DNA from: Flavobacteriales bacterium
Lineage (GTDB): Bacteria > Bacteroidota > Bacteroidia > Flavobacteriales_D > Parvicellaceae
Direction of reading: 5' to 3'
DNA: 42,106 bases
NCBI GenBank assembly: GCA_020631555.1
Contig: JAHDGY010000017.1
Span: 1-42,106, forward strand
Shown: piece by piece, positions 1 to 8,622 of the stretch
Position numbering within the stretch: the stretch's first letter is position 1
Layout of the letters: each line of letters starts with the position of its first letter
Made by a program: the position numbers and the translations under genes
Notes under the pieces: generated by a model
Databases searched by the model: none
Seen by the model: only the letters and a program-made list of their open reading frames with translations
What the model was told of the DNA's origin: nothing

Positions 1-137
1 AACCTTGCAATTTTAAACACCGCAAATGCCAAATTCATGCACCAATTACTGCTAACAAACAGAGAGTACCGCAGTTTGTAAGGAGCGACTATTTAAACAC
101 GTCAAATTAACAATGCTTTAGCTTAGCTGGGAGATAA

Positions 138-3100
138 TTATCGAATTAGCGTGCAATAGCCGCTGTACTCTTCTCCATCGACATTCAAAAGCACGTAGTA
201 CACCCCTTCAGGAACAGGTTTACCTCCGGCGCTTTGCCCAGACCATGCAGACAATCGTTCACCAGAAGAAGCAAAAACTACCTCACCCCAACGATTGTAA
301 ATGCGTAACTTATTATCTCCCGGTGGAATTTCAGAAATGTAAAACTCATCATTCGAACCGTCATTATTCGGTGTAAAAACATTTGGAATCTCTATCGGAC
401 CGTAACAATATTCCACATTTAAACTGTACGTAATGGTATCGAAACAGCTGTAGCTATTCCGCACAACCAACTTGGCCAAATTTTCACCCTCAATAAGACC
501 TACTTTCAATAGATTACCCTTAAGCACAGCCGAAGAATCCACATAACTCCACACGATGCTATCCACGTTAACTGTAACGTTTTCTAATTCCAATGAATCC
601 CCAGGACAATATGGCGCATTCGTAACCTCGTTCAAATTAGCCGATGGTCTTGGGTAAACCGTGATTACGTTTTGCAACAAGAACTTATCTTCACAGCCCT
701 TGTCACTTACAGCTGTTAACCTTACGGAAAAACTATCCAGCTTCGTACTAGAATAACAATGTCTTCCGGGTTGCTCCAAACTTGACGATTGACCGTTTCC
801 AAAGTCCCAATCGAAAGAGGAAATCGATCCAGATGCAATTGAAGAATTATTCGTAATTGTTATACAAGCTTCTTCACAAGCATCTTGGCCAGAAATGCCA
901 ACAACTATTTTAGGCAACGGACTTATATCAATAAGTTTCGAAATTGTATCGGAACAACCATGCTTACTAATCGCAATAAGCGTTGCAGTTGCTGAAGCAT
1001 CAATACCTGTAAAAGCTGGATTCTTTAGGTTACTAGTCTGGCCATCTACCTTCCATTGCCATTTCGTTACGGAATCTCCAAGCGCATTGCTTACCATTAC
1101 ATTAGTTTGATTCTTCAAAGAGAAATTGTCTTTTGTGCAAATAGGGTCCGTGTTAAAGTATGCAGTTGGTTTACCATAAATAGTAAACGTTTTAGTCAAA
1201 GTATCTGAACAGTTTTTGTCGCTCTTTACTACTAACATGATCCTTTTTTCCCCGGAAGTTTGATACGTATGCCTAGGATTAATTTGATCTGTGAAACTAC
1301 CATCTCCCAGATCCCAACTTGTTGAAGCAATATTTCCAGTTGATTGGTTTTGAATTGTTACGCTTCCCAACTGACAACCATTAGAAGGTGTAGTAAACGA
1401 CGCAACCGGATTTGGGTGTGTGTTTAATGTAATCTTAGCCGTATCCTTGCATCCATAAGACGACTCTGAAATCAACGTAACAGTTTGATTACCCGTTCCC
1501 ATCACCCAATTAGGCGTAAAAAGTTGACTCGTCTGCGAACCCATCTTCCAATTCCATTTCTGTAACAAGTCACTATTATCAAACCCTTTATGACTAGATT
1601 TATTTTCAACCTTCAAGCTATCACCAGAGCAATACTTAAAATCTCCCGCAATTGATGCTACAGGTTTACCATAAATTATGACCGTTTCTTTAATCGTATC
1701 CGAGCAACCTTCAGAAGAAACGACAATAAGTTCCACCGGAAATTTACCCGCCGCTCCAAAAGCACGTTTTACATCTTTTGTGTATTCCTTATCGTTGTTT
1801 TCAAAAGTCCACTTATAATTCGCATTTCCAAACACCGACGATAGATTCTTGAATTGAACAAATTCACCTTGACACGTATCTGTAAAATCAAATTTTGCCG
1901 CTGGATTTGCCTTCACCTCAACTAACTTACTATAAGAATGACTACATCCGTTATTATCTATCACAGTCAATTTCGGGTTATGTATTCCCGATGTTTTGTA
2001 AATCCAACTAATGTTATTTTTTCCAGTTTTTTCGAACCCTGCTGTTGTCTCGAAATCCCAGTTCCATTCTTTTATTTTAACACTGGGCGAATTCGGGTGA
2101 TCTGAATTGTCCACAAACCTAAACTCCGAACCGCTACATCCTCCAGGATTGACATTATTTAGGGAAAAGTTCGCGAGAGGCAAATCAAAGATCTCGACCG
2201 TGCGCTGAGAACTATTCTTACATCCATGTGCCGAGGTTACCTCTAATTTCACTGCATACGTATTTGCAGTTGCATATGTATGTTTAAACTTAACAGCATT
2301 GCTAGAATTTTGATCGCCGAGATTCCAAGAATAGTCCAATGTTCCACTTACCCCTGACGCAATTGCCTCAAATTCTATAGCCTCATTCAAACACGTATCC
2401 CTTGCCGTAAAAGCTACATTTGGCCTAGGGTGAATGGTTATAAATTTTATTAGCGTGTCTGGGCAGCCGACATTATCCGTGACTGCCAGAACAACCTTAT
2501 GCTGCCCCTCGGTTGAAAACTTGTACGAAGCGAACGGTCCTTGTGCATCAATTACACCATCTGCATTAAAATCCCAATAAATTAGGTTAATATTTGCATT
2601 TGACGTGGTCGACGTGTTTTGAAACTGACTTGATTCTCCGAAGCAACCCTCACCTCCAGAAAAACTTGCGTTTGGCTTAACCGCTGGATTCACATGAAAT
2701 TCCTGTACTTCACATTGCCCTTTATAATCAAATCGAACCTTGTAAATCCCACTACCTAAATTCTTTTCACCGACCTTCAAAGTTCCGTTTGTTTCCCCAG
2801 GCAATTCTACATCATTCTTAGACCATTGCCAACTCCCATTAAACCCTGCCTTAGCAGTTAATTCTATATCACCTGTACACAATTTACCAGTTGACTTTAT
2901 AGTTACCACTGAAGTATCAAGGATACTCTTCAAACGAAGGTTGTCGTATAAGAAATAGGGAGAACAGTTTTCATGATAGGCCTGAGGCAAGCCTTCACAA
3001 CTAGGTCCTATGATCAATTGGTTAATTAAATGAGGGAGTGACAGATCAATTTTTACCGTCTGCCAACCGGAGCTTGGGTTATAACTTGTTGCTCCCAACT

Positions 3101-3662
3101 TTTTCCATACATTATTTTCTTTGGGACATCGCGGCGCAGTAAAAAAGGATGCACTATCTGTCCCCGCATACCCAAAAACCTCTATATCAACATTCGGAAG
3201 ACCTACCAGTTCATTTACACCGCAATTCTGTAACTTAAAAAAAGATCCGGCTATGTCAATGGATAGTTCATACTTTCTATTACCAAGAAGCGGTTTGTTT
3301 ACAATTGTCTTTAACAATTCAGTCAGAACTTTAGGTGGAGAAGTTGAGACCTCATTTCTCCACATTGCGAAACCTCCAGCGATTCCATTTCCATCAGGAA
3401 GTGTAGTAGGAACATTATTAGGATAATATCCATTTTTGTGAATATAATCGGCTCCTGACGGACTCGTACTCCAACTCTTACACCCCTTCATTTGGCTAAG
3501 ATGTGTTGGCAGCCATCTGTATTCCTCAAATGAAGGATTTGGAATAATGTCCGTCTCGAGAGTTTCGATGGTGATCCCGTTAGCACAATTATCTTGAGCG
3601 AAGCTCCAAAAGGAAACTCCAATTAGAGTAACAAGTAGTATAAAATGTTTCATCTTTTTCAT
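138..3662 (-). CDS. Giant PKD-repeat T9SS type B secreted protein
   Basis: A secreted surface or extracellular protein of about 1174 residues. The signal peptide begins MKKMKHFILL and ends in SFAQ|D, so cleavage should leave an N-terminal Gln. An N-terminal region of about 240 residues (NPSFEEY, WSTSPSGADY) is followed by one Ig-like and roughly nine PKD-like modules with WDFG/WNWDF-type cores. Most modules carry a Cys near the start and a GCxDT-like Cys near the end, suggesting one disulfide per module. The last ~90 residues are a classic CHU_C / gliding-motility-associated C-terminal domain (IPNVFTPNNDGSNDEF, IYNRWGEVVF, GVYYVLL), the type B sorting signal for T9SS. I chose the ATG at 3662; the open frame extends to a TTG at 3704, but that lies next to a promoter-like stretch. 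An ATG at 3653 is also possible. Role in adhesion or as a structural exoprotein is inference. Confidence 0.9.
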   Translation of the reverse strand: MKKMKHFILLVTLIGVSFWSFAQDNCANGITIETLETDIIPNPSFEEYRWLPTHLSQMKGCKSWSTSPSGADYIHKNGYYPNNVPTTLPDGNGIAGGFAMWRNEVSTSPPKVLTELLKTIVNKPLLGNRKYELSIDIAGSFFKLQNCGVNELVGLPNVDIEVFGYAGTDSASFFTAPRCPKENNVWKKLGATSYNPSSGWQTVKIDLSLPHLINQLIIGPSCEGLPQAYHENCSPYFLYDNLRLKSILDTSVVTIKSTGKLCTGDIELTAKAGFNGSWQWSKNDVELPGETNGTLKVGEKNLGSGIYKVRFDYKGQCEVQEFHVNPAVKPNASFSGGEGCFGESSQFQNTSTTSNANINLIYWDFNADGVIDAQGPFASYKFSTEGQHKVVLAVTDNVGCPDTLIKFITIHPRPNVAFTARDTCLNEAIEFEAIASGVSGTLDYSWNLGDQNSSNAVKFKHTYATANTYAVKLEVTSAHGCKNSSQRTVEIFDLPLANFSLNNVNPGGCSGSEFRFVDNSDHPNSPSVKIKEWNWDFETTAGFEKTGKNNISWIYKTSGIHNPKLTVIDNNGCSHSYSKLVEVKANPAAKFDFTDTCQGEFVQFKNLSSVFGNANYKWTFENNDKEYTKDVKRAFGAAGKFPVELIVVSSEGCSDTIKETVIIYGKPVASIAGDFKYCSGDSLKVENKSSHKGFDNSDLLQKWNWKMGSQTSQLFTPNWVMGTGNQTVTLISESSYGCKDTAKITLNTHPNPVASFTTPSNGCQLGSVTIQNQSTGNIASTSWDLGDGSFTDQINPRHTYQTSGEKRIMLVVKSDKNCSDTLTKTFTIYGKPTAYFNTDPICTKDNFSLKNQTNVMVSNALGDSVTKWQWKVDGQTSNLKNPAFTGIDASATATLIAISKHGCSDTISKLIDISPLPKIVVGISGQDACEEACITITNNSSIASGSISSFDWDFGNGQSSSLEQPGRHCYSSTKLDSFSVRLTAVSDKGCEDKFLLQNVITVYPRPSANLNEVTNAPYCPGDSLELENVTVNVDSIVWSYVDSSAVLKGNLLKVGLIEGENLAKLVVRNSYSCFDTITYSLNVEYCYGPIEIPNVFTPNNDGSNDEFYISEIPPGDNKLRIYNRWGEVVFASSGERLSAWSGQSAGGKPVPEGVYYVLLNVDGEEYSGYCTLIR

Positions 3663-3711
3663 GTAAAACGAATTGCCATAAACAATCACAATTCGCTTCG
3701 GCAAGACTACG

Positions 3712-3745
3712 CTAAACTATGGCAGACTTCGTCCACAAGTCCAAA
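3712..3745 (-). promoter_or_regulatory. Possible promoter of the PKD-repeat gene
   Basis: On the minus strand TTTG (3745-3742) is followed after 22 bases by TAGTTTAG (3719-3712), one mismatch from TAnnTTTG. It lies about 50 bases upstream of the ATG at 3662. The mismatch keeps confidence low. Confidence 0.35.
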
Positions 3746-3974
3746 TCAAATATCACTTTTCGTGAATTGACACATTAAATTTTGGAAAATGAAACCCCAA
3801 AACTGTCGAAACCCTTTATTATCAAAGTATACAGAAGTTTATGTTTTTTATGTTATGAATCCATTATCAAATTGCAATTTATGATTACGCGATTTTAAAC
3901 GTAGGATTGTCCAGTTAAATCCAGACTAAATACATGAAATAAAATACCGTATTACTGTTTTGCGATTGTGTAGA

Positions 3975-4003
3975 AACAAAAAAAGAGGGCCATTAGCCCT
4001 CTT
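3975..4003 (-). terminator. Rho-independent terminator after the Cys-rich gene
   Basis: An 8-bp perfect stem (AAGAGGGC 3983-3990 with GCCCTCTT 3996-4003) and a 5-base loop. On the minus strand it is followed by a run of seven T. It lies about 50 bases past the stop of the gene at 4056-4391. Confidence 0.85.
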
Positions 4004-4055
4004 AAATCAAATTCTTACAAAATCCAGAAGGTTTCTTTTCGAGAATACCGAACTT

Positions 4056-4391
4056 TTATTTTGCAGCTTTATCCTCTGCCTTTTCAGCTCCTTTCTTGGA
4101 ACATTTTGAAGACTTTTTGCAACAAGTCTTCTTCCCCTTACTACACTTTTTACTGCCTTTGCTGCAAGCCTTCTTATCCTTACTGCAAGCTTTCTTTTTT
4201 GCAGTGTTGCATTTGTTAGTGCAGTCTTCGCATTCTTTGTTGGTGCACTTTCCTTCTTTGCAATTTTCACACTTACATTCGTTGTGATCAACATTTTCAA
4301 CTTTAGATGCTGAATCGTCTGCCAAAGCAGGCCCTGCAGTATACAATCCAATGAAGGCTAGTACCCCCAGTAATAAAACCAATTTCTTCAT
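4056..4391 (-). CDS. Small exported Cys/Lys-rich protein, possible metal-binding
   Basis: 111 residues. Residues 1-24 form a signal peptide (MKKLVLLLGVLAFIGLY... ALADD). The mature part is almost entirely Lys, Cys, Ser, Glu, Asp and Asn, with 13 cysteines. An acidic first half has CxCxxC and CxxC spacings (CKCENC, CEDC). A basic second half has repeated AC-SK / KKC-SKGKK units and one CC pair, ending in an Ala/Lys/Glu tail. This resembles a metallothionein-like or periplasmic metal-sequestering protein by composition, but I recognise no named family. A second same-strand frame stays open across the region because of the Lys-rich codons; the signal peptide shows which frame is real. Own promoter-like element and own terminator indicate a single-gene unit. 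Confidence 0.8.
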   Translation of the reverse strand: MKKLVLLLGVLAFIGLYTAGPALADDSASKVENVDHNECKCENCKEGKCTNKECEDCTNKCNTAKKKACSKDKKACSKGSKKCSKGKKTCCKKSSKCSKKGAEKAEDKAAK

Positions 4392-4418
4392 TATAATAAT
4401 AATAGTTTAAACGCTTAT

Positions 4419-4426
4419 CAAATATA
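4419..4426 (-). promoter_or_regulatory. -7 element TATATTTG for the Cys-rich gene
   Basis: On the minus strand TATATTTG matches the Bacteroidota -7 consensus TAnnTTTG exactly and ends 27 bases before the ATG at 4391. No TTG sits at the usual 17-23 base spacing upstream. Confidence 0.5.
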
Positions 4427-4601
4427 ACATAAATTGGCCGTCGAAATTGTTAAGCAAGCAGACAAACCTTGTATTAGCCGAGTGTGAACAAGCAAATAGG
4501 AAATAAAGTCTAGGATGTTAGGCACAATTAGAGATTGACCTTTAAGCTGCTTGCAGCCAATTGGGATTCTTAAATCATGAACAACTTATTGTAAACGGCA
4601 T

Positions 4602-5255
4602 TTATAGAGTTGCGACAATCGTCTCAATACCCTTTACCTTTTGACCCAATTCAACATTAATTTCAGCATCCAAAGGCAAAAACATGTCAATCCTAGAGCC
4701 AAATTTGATAAATCCAGCCTCCTGGCCTTTAGCCACAGCTTGATCAACCTTAGAATAGTTTACAATTCGTCTTGCAACAGCTCCAGCGATCTGCCGAAAC
4801 ATTACCTCTACTCCATCATTTCTTTTTAGAACCAATGTAGATCGTTCGTTCTCCGTTGAAGACTTTGGTTTAAAAGCCGCCAAATAAAGTCCCGGATGGT
4901 ACTTATAATAGCTAACCGCTCCATTAACAGGATACCATTGCACATGAACATTTAACGGAGACATGAAAATAGATACTTGCCGCATCCGACAATTGAAATA
5001 TTCCTTCTCCTCTACCTCCTCAATCACAACTACCTTTCCATCAGATGGGGCCAGTATTGCAGCATCGGTATTTGGAACCACCCGTTTTGGAACGCGAAAG
5101 AACTGAGTAACGAGAACTACCAAAATTAATCCAGCAACTGCAATTGATTTAACAATCAAATCATTCTCCACGAATGCACCAATCGCGCCAACTATTGCCA
5201 CAATTCCCAGCACTGTGCTTCCAATTATCGTAAAACCTTCTTTATGAATCTTCAT
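4602..5255 (-). CDS. psd: Phosphatidylserine decarboxylase (short, archaeal-type)
   Basis: 217 residues, the size of the short family of pyruvoyl-dependent decarboxylases that convert phosphatidylserine to phosphatidylethanolamine at the inner membrane. Two hydrophobic segments occupy residues ~10-45. The core has MSPLNVHVQWYPVNG and YYKYHPG. Near the C-terminus FGSRIDMFLP contains the Gly-Ser autocleavage site that generates the pyruvoyl group from Ser. The ATG directly abuts the stop codon of cdsA (zero spacing), so the two are probably translationally coupled. No phosphatidylserine synthase gene is in the window. Confidence 0.93.
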   Translation of the reverse strand: MKIHKEGFTIIGSTVLGIVAIVGAIGAFVENDLIVKSIAVAGLILVVLVTQFFRVPKRVVPNTDAAILAPSDGKVVVIEEVEEKEYFNCRMRQVSIFMSPLNVHVQWYPVNGAVSYYKYHPGLYLAAFKPKSSTENERSTLVLKRNDGVEVMFRQIAGAVARRIVNYSKVDQAVAKGQEAGFIKFGSRIDMFLPLDAEINVELGQKVKGIETIVATL

Positions 5256-6113
5256 TTACTTAATTAACGAGCAATTAACGCTTAATAAATACAGGTAAGT
5301 TAAAACAAATGGTGCAGCAAATAGCACACCATCAAATCGATCTAGAATGCCCCCATGTCCCGGCATAATGCTACCAGAATCCTTGATCCCTACGCTTCTC
5401 TTAATTTGAGATTCCGTCAAATCTCCAAGTGTTCCAAAAACCACTATAATAAGACTAATCACCATCCAATGGACAACGGAACTCTCAGTCAAATAACCGA
5501 AAAGCCATCCAACGAGCATGGCAAGAATTGCACCTCCAACTGCCCCTTCCCAAGTCTTGTTTGGAGATATTCTTTCGAACAACTTCGTTCGCCCTAACAT
5601 GCGCCCAAACAAATAAGCTCCTGTATCATTCGCCCACAAAACGCAAAAGAAACCTAACAATAAACAATTCTGATAACCATCCAATCCAAGTACCTCGTAG
5701 TATTTAGCATCTTCGTAGGCAAAGTAATTCAAACAAGCCAAAGGGCAAACTACATACAACATGGACAAAGCCGTGTAGCTAATATTAGATATTGGATTCG
5801 CATCATTTCTAAACAATTCTACAACAACGATACTCACAAGAATCGGAAAGATCATAAGCAAGCTACCCTGGGCTGTCAGTCCCAAACTGCTACAAGCAAC
5901 CAAACAGTAGATTGCCACCCCACACAAGATTCCAAAAACTTTTGGGGGTCTAAATCCACCGGCATTCATAACTTTAAAGAACTCAAGTAGCCCCAAAAAA
6001 GATACGACCAGAAAGATCAGCGCCACAGAATAGCGATTCCACAAAATAGGCCCTACTACAAGAGCTACGAACACTAGTCCAGATAAACTTCTTACAAGTA
6101 ATTCGCGACTCAC
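5256..6113 (-). CDS. cdsA: Phosphatidate cytidylyltransferase (CDP-diglyceride synthase)
   Basis: 285 residues, polytopic with about eight predicted membrane segments. It makes CDP-diacylglycerol from phosphatidic acid and CTP, the precursor for the phosphatidylserine that Psd decarboxylates. The family signature is clear near the C-terminus: SQIKRSVGIKDSG, then PGHGGILDRFDG with the conserved Asp pair. A conserved NDTGAYLFGR segment and PNKTWEGAVGG precede it. The start appears to be a GTG at 6113, since no ATG lies nearby in frame. It sits 39 bases downstream of ftsH and abuts psd. Confidence 0.95.
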   Translation of the reverse strand: MSRELLVRSLSGLVFVALVVGPILWNRYSVALIFLVVSFLGLLEFFKVMNAGGFRPPKVFGILCGVAIYCLVACSSLGLTAQGSLLMIFPILVSIVVVELFRNDANPISNISYTALSMLYVVCPLACLNYFAYEDAKYYEVLGLDGYQNCLLLGFFCVLWANDTGAYLFGRMLGRTKLFERISPNKTWEGAVGGAILAMLVGWLFGYLTESSVVHWMVISLIIVVFGTLGDLTESQIKRSVGIKDSGSIMPGHGGILDRFDGVLFAAPFVLTYLYLLSVNCSLIK

Positions 6114-6152
6114 AACACTTTAAAAATCAAATAATTCTGCAGTAACCTTAGA

Positions 6153-8156
6153 TTACTGTTCTTTCGAACCTTCGCCATCATGATCAACTCCACCATCTTC
6201 AGATGTTTCTGGCTTATTACTTTGAACCGCTTCCTCCTTTAATTGGTCTTCTCGTGCGTCAAATGCTCGCTTACCAAATATCTCTTCCAAATCCTCCTTA
6301 AAGATTACTTCTTTCTCAAGCAGCTTATGCGCTAAGGCTGTTAGCTTATCTTTGTGTCCACGAAGCAATTCGATAGCTCTAGCAAATTGACTTTCAACTA
6401 TATTCTTAACCTCTTCATCAATGGTTTTAGCAGTGGCTTCGCTGTAAGGTTTTGTAAAAGAATAATCTGCACCAGAAGAATCATAGTAGGATACGTTTCC
6501 TACTTTTTCGTTCAGTCCGTATATCGACACCATGGCATACGCTTGTTTAGTAACCTTTTCGAGATCACTCAAAGCCCCAGTTGATATCTTATCGAATATT
6601 ATACTTTCTGCTGCTCTACCGCCAAGAGCCGCACACATTTCGTCCAAAATTTGCTCGGTAGTGGTAATTTGTCTTTCCTCAGGAAGATACCACGCGGCTC
6701 CCAAACTTTGTCCCCGAGGAACAATGGTTACCTTAACTAATGGAGAAGCGTGCTCTAGCAACCAGCTAACTGTAGCATGGCCCGCCTCATGAAAAGCAAT
6801 TGTCTCTTTCTCCTGCTTGGTAACGATTTTATTCTTCTTTTCCAATCCACCTATTATCCTGTCCACAGCATCAAGAAAATCTTGTTTATCCACTTCCTTC
6901 TTGTTCTTTCTTGCGGCGATCAAAGCTGCTTCATTACAAATATTGGCAATATCTGCTCCAGAAAAACCAGGTGTTTGTTTCGTTAGAAAATCTCTATCTA
7001 AATCCTCCGCAACTTTGATAGGCTTTAAGTGCACTCCAAAAATTTCCTTTCTCTCATTAAGATCCGGCATATCAACGTATATCTGGCGGTCAAATCGACC
7101 CGCTCGCATCAAAGCCCTATCCAGCACATCTGCCCTGTTCGTTGCGGCCAAAATTATAACCCCACTATTGGTACCGAAACCGTCCATTTCGGTAAGCAAC
7201 TGGTTCAACGTATTTTCTCGTTCATCGTTAGTCCCCATATTCGGACTTTTGCCCCTTGCACGACCAATAGCGTCTATCTCATCGATGAAAATAATCGCAG
7301 GTGCTTTTTCCTTGGCTTGTCTAAACAAATCTCTAACTCTACTAGCCCCCACGCCAACGAACATTTCCACAAAATCAGATCCTGAAAGAGAGAAGAACGG
7401 CACTTTAGCTTCTCCAGCTACTGCCTTTGCTAGCAACGTCTTACCAGTTCCTGGAGGGCCCACCAATAACGCCCCTTTCGGAATTTTGGCGCCCAGTGCT
7501 GTATATCTCTTCGGATTTCTTAGAAAATCAACTATCTCTTGCACCTCTTCCTTGGCTCCTTCAAGCCCTGCCACATGGTCAAAAGTTACATTAGTACTTT
7601 TTCCTTGTCCAAACACCTGCGCTCGAGACTTACCGATGTTAAATAACTGTCCTCCACCAGTTCCTCCACCGGCAACACGACGCATAATGAAAATCCACAC
7701 CAGGATGATCAAACCAAACGGCAAAATCCAACCGATTAATTCTCGTCCCCATTCTTCTCGTTTTTCATAACCATAGGCAAGCCCATAGTCTTTTTTCATT
7801 TCCTTAAGCTCTTCTCCAATTGTTTCAGAATCTAGACCAACCTCGAATCGGTAATGCGGCCCCATTTTTGAACCTCCAAACTTAGACCCAGAAATTCGCT
7901 TATCATGCGGGGATTTGGCCAGTTTTTCTTCCTTTATCGTAACTTCTCCCCAACTGCTATTGTAAATAACAACTTCTGAAACATCGCCCTGTTCAACGTA
8001 AGTTCTAAACTCATCTACGGAAATTTTCTTCAAACCACTGTCGTAATCCAGCAGCAACACCATAATTAGGATAAATGCAATTATGGCATAAACCCAGTAA
8101 AAATTAATTGGCGGCTTTTTTATTGGAGATTTTCTTTTTCCTAAGTCTTCAGACAT
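6153..8156 (-). CDS. ftsH: ATP-dependent zinc metalloprotease FtsH
   Basis: 667 residues. This membrane-anchored AAA+ protease degrades misfolded membrane proteins and short-lived regulators. It has two transmembrane segments (about 20-38 and 142-160) flanking an extracytoplasmic domain. A Gly-rich linker leads to the AAA domain, with Walker A GPPGTGKT near residue 233, Walker B IIFIDEID, and the second region of homology ATNRADVLDRALMRAGRFDRQ. The peptidase domain carries the zinc site HEAGH near residue 455 and the third-ligand region STGALSDLEK. The C-terminal tail is acidic and low in complexity. It lies 9 bases downstream of rsfS in one operon. Confidence 0.98.
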   Translation of the reverse strand: MSEDLGKRKSPIKKPPINFYWVYAIIAFILIMVLLLDYDSGLKKISVDEFRTYVEQGDVSEVVIYNSSWGEVTIKEEKLAKSPHDKRISGSKFGGSKMGPHYRFEVGLDSETIGEELKEMKKDYGLAYGYEKREEWGRELIGWILPFGLIILVWIFIMRRVAGGGTGGGQLFNIGKSRAQVFGQGKSTNVTFDHVAGLEGAKEEVQEIVDFLRNPKRYTALGAKIPKGALLVGPPGTGKTLLAKAVAGEAKVPFFSLSGSDFVEMFVGVGASRVRDLFRQAKEKAPAIIFIDEIDAIGRARGKSPNMGTNDERENTLNQLLTEMDGFGTNSGVIILAATNRADVLDRALMRAGRFDRQIYVDMPDLNERKEIFGVHLKPIKVAEDLDRDFLTKQTPGFSGADIANICNEAALIAARKNKKEVDKQDFLDAVDRIIGGLEKKNKIVTKQEKETIAFHEAGHATVSWLLEHASPLVKVTIVPRGQSLGAAWYLPEERQITTTEQILDEMCAALGGRAAESIIFDKISTGALSDLEKVTKQAYAMVSIYGLNEKVGNVSYYDSSGADYSFTKPYSEATAKTIDEEVKNIVESQFARAIELLRGHKDKLTALAHKLLEKEVIFKEDLEEIFGKRAFDAREDQLKEEAVQSNKPETSEDGGVDHDGEGSKEQ

Positions 8157-8165
8157 ATTATTCTT

Positions 8166-8540
8166 TTAGTAAACGGATTCAATTTGGATTACATCAGCGT
8201 CTGCCCACAGCTGTTCCAATTGATAAAAGTCTCTTGCTTCCTTGTAAAACACATGAACAACAACACTAACGTAATCAACCAGCACCCACTGGGCATTTTC
8301 AACTCCCTCCTTGTGCCAAGGCTTTTCACCTAGATGCTCAATTGACTTATCCACCACAGACCTTGCAATAGCCTCTACTTGAGTCACAGAGTCACCATGG
8401 GCAATTACAAAATAATCGCAAACAGCAGTAGAGATTTCCCGTAAATCGAGTACCACAATATCACTTCCCTTCTTGTCCTGAATTCCACTGATTACACAAT
8501 CTACAAGATCCTTAGAACAAACTTTGTTCGTAGTCGTCAT
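8166..8540 (-). CDS. rsfS: Ribosome silencing factor RsfS
   Basis: 124 residues, the normal size of the Iojap/YbeB family, which binds ribosomal protein uL14 and blocks subunit joining when nutrients are short. Recognisable stretches are VVLDLREISTAVCDYFVIAHGDS near residues 30-52, PWHKEGVENAQWVLVDY and VVVHVFYKEARDFYQLEQLWADA, the usual C-terminal block. It is the first gene of the minus-strand operon rsfS-ftsH-cdsA-psd, and its ATG at 8540 follows a good -7 element. Confidence 0.95.
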   Translation of the reverse strand: MTTTNKVCSKDLVDCVISGIQDKKGSDIVVLDLREISTAVCDYFVIAHGDSVTQVEAIARSVVDKSIEHLGEKPWHKEGVENAQWVLVDYVSVVVHVFYKEARDFYQLEQLWADADVIQIESVY

Positions 8541-8562
8541 TCGATAATTTTACAAAGACGAA

Positions 8563-8570
8563 CAAATGTA
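8563..8570 (-). promoter_or_regulatory. -7 element TACATTTG for the rsfS operon
   Basis: An exact TAnnTTTG match on the minus strand, ending 22 bases before the rsfS ATG, in the short divergent region shared with birA. No convincing -33 TTG at standard spacing. Confidence 0.5.
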
Positions 8571-8622
8571 CTTTATATTATTCAATTAACTTACATTGCC
8601 TATTAATCCAACACATGGCCAG

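Larger units (their letters stand above)
3663..4055. other. Intergenic stretch between the PKD gene and the Cys-rich gene
   Basis: No coding potential beyond the unlikely TTG extension of the PKD gene. It holds a weak promoter for that gene and the strong terminator of the Cys-rich gene. The remainder is AT-rich with nothing I recognise. Confidence 0.6.

Noticed and set aside
1-137. Gene or terminator at the window start
   Set aside because: No ORF of note and no hairpin with a T-run convincing enough to call for the end of the PKD gene.
4007-4351. 114-residue frame overlapping the Cys-rich gene on the same strand
   Set aside because: No signal peptide, no conserved-looking features; it is open only because the Lys-rich codons lack stops when shifted. 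The 4056-4391 frame has a clear signal peptide and a terminator positioned after it.
6817-7770. 317-residue plus-strand ORF
   Set aside because: Lies antisense to the AAA and protease domains of ftsH, whose motifs are unambiguous; composition (Ser/Pro-rich) is typical of an antisense shadow.
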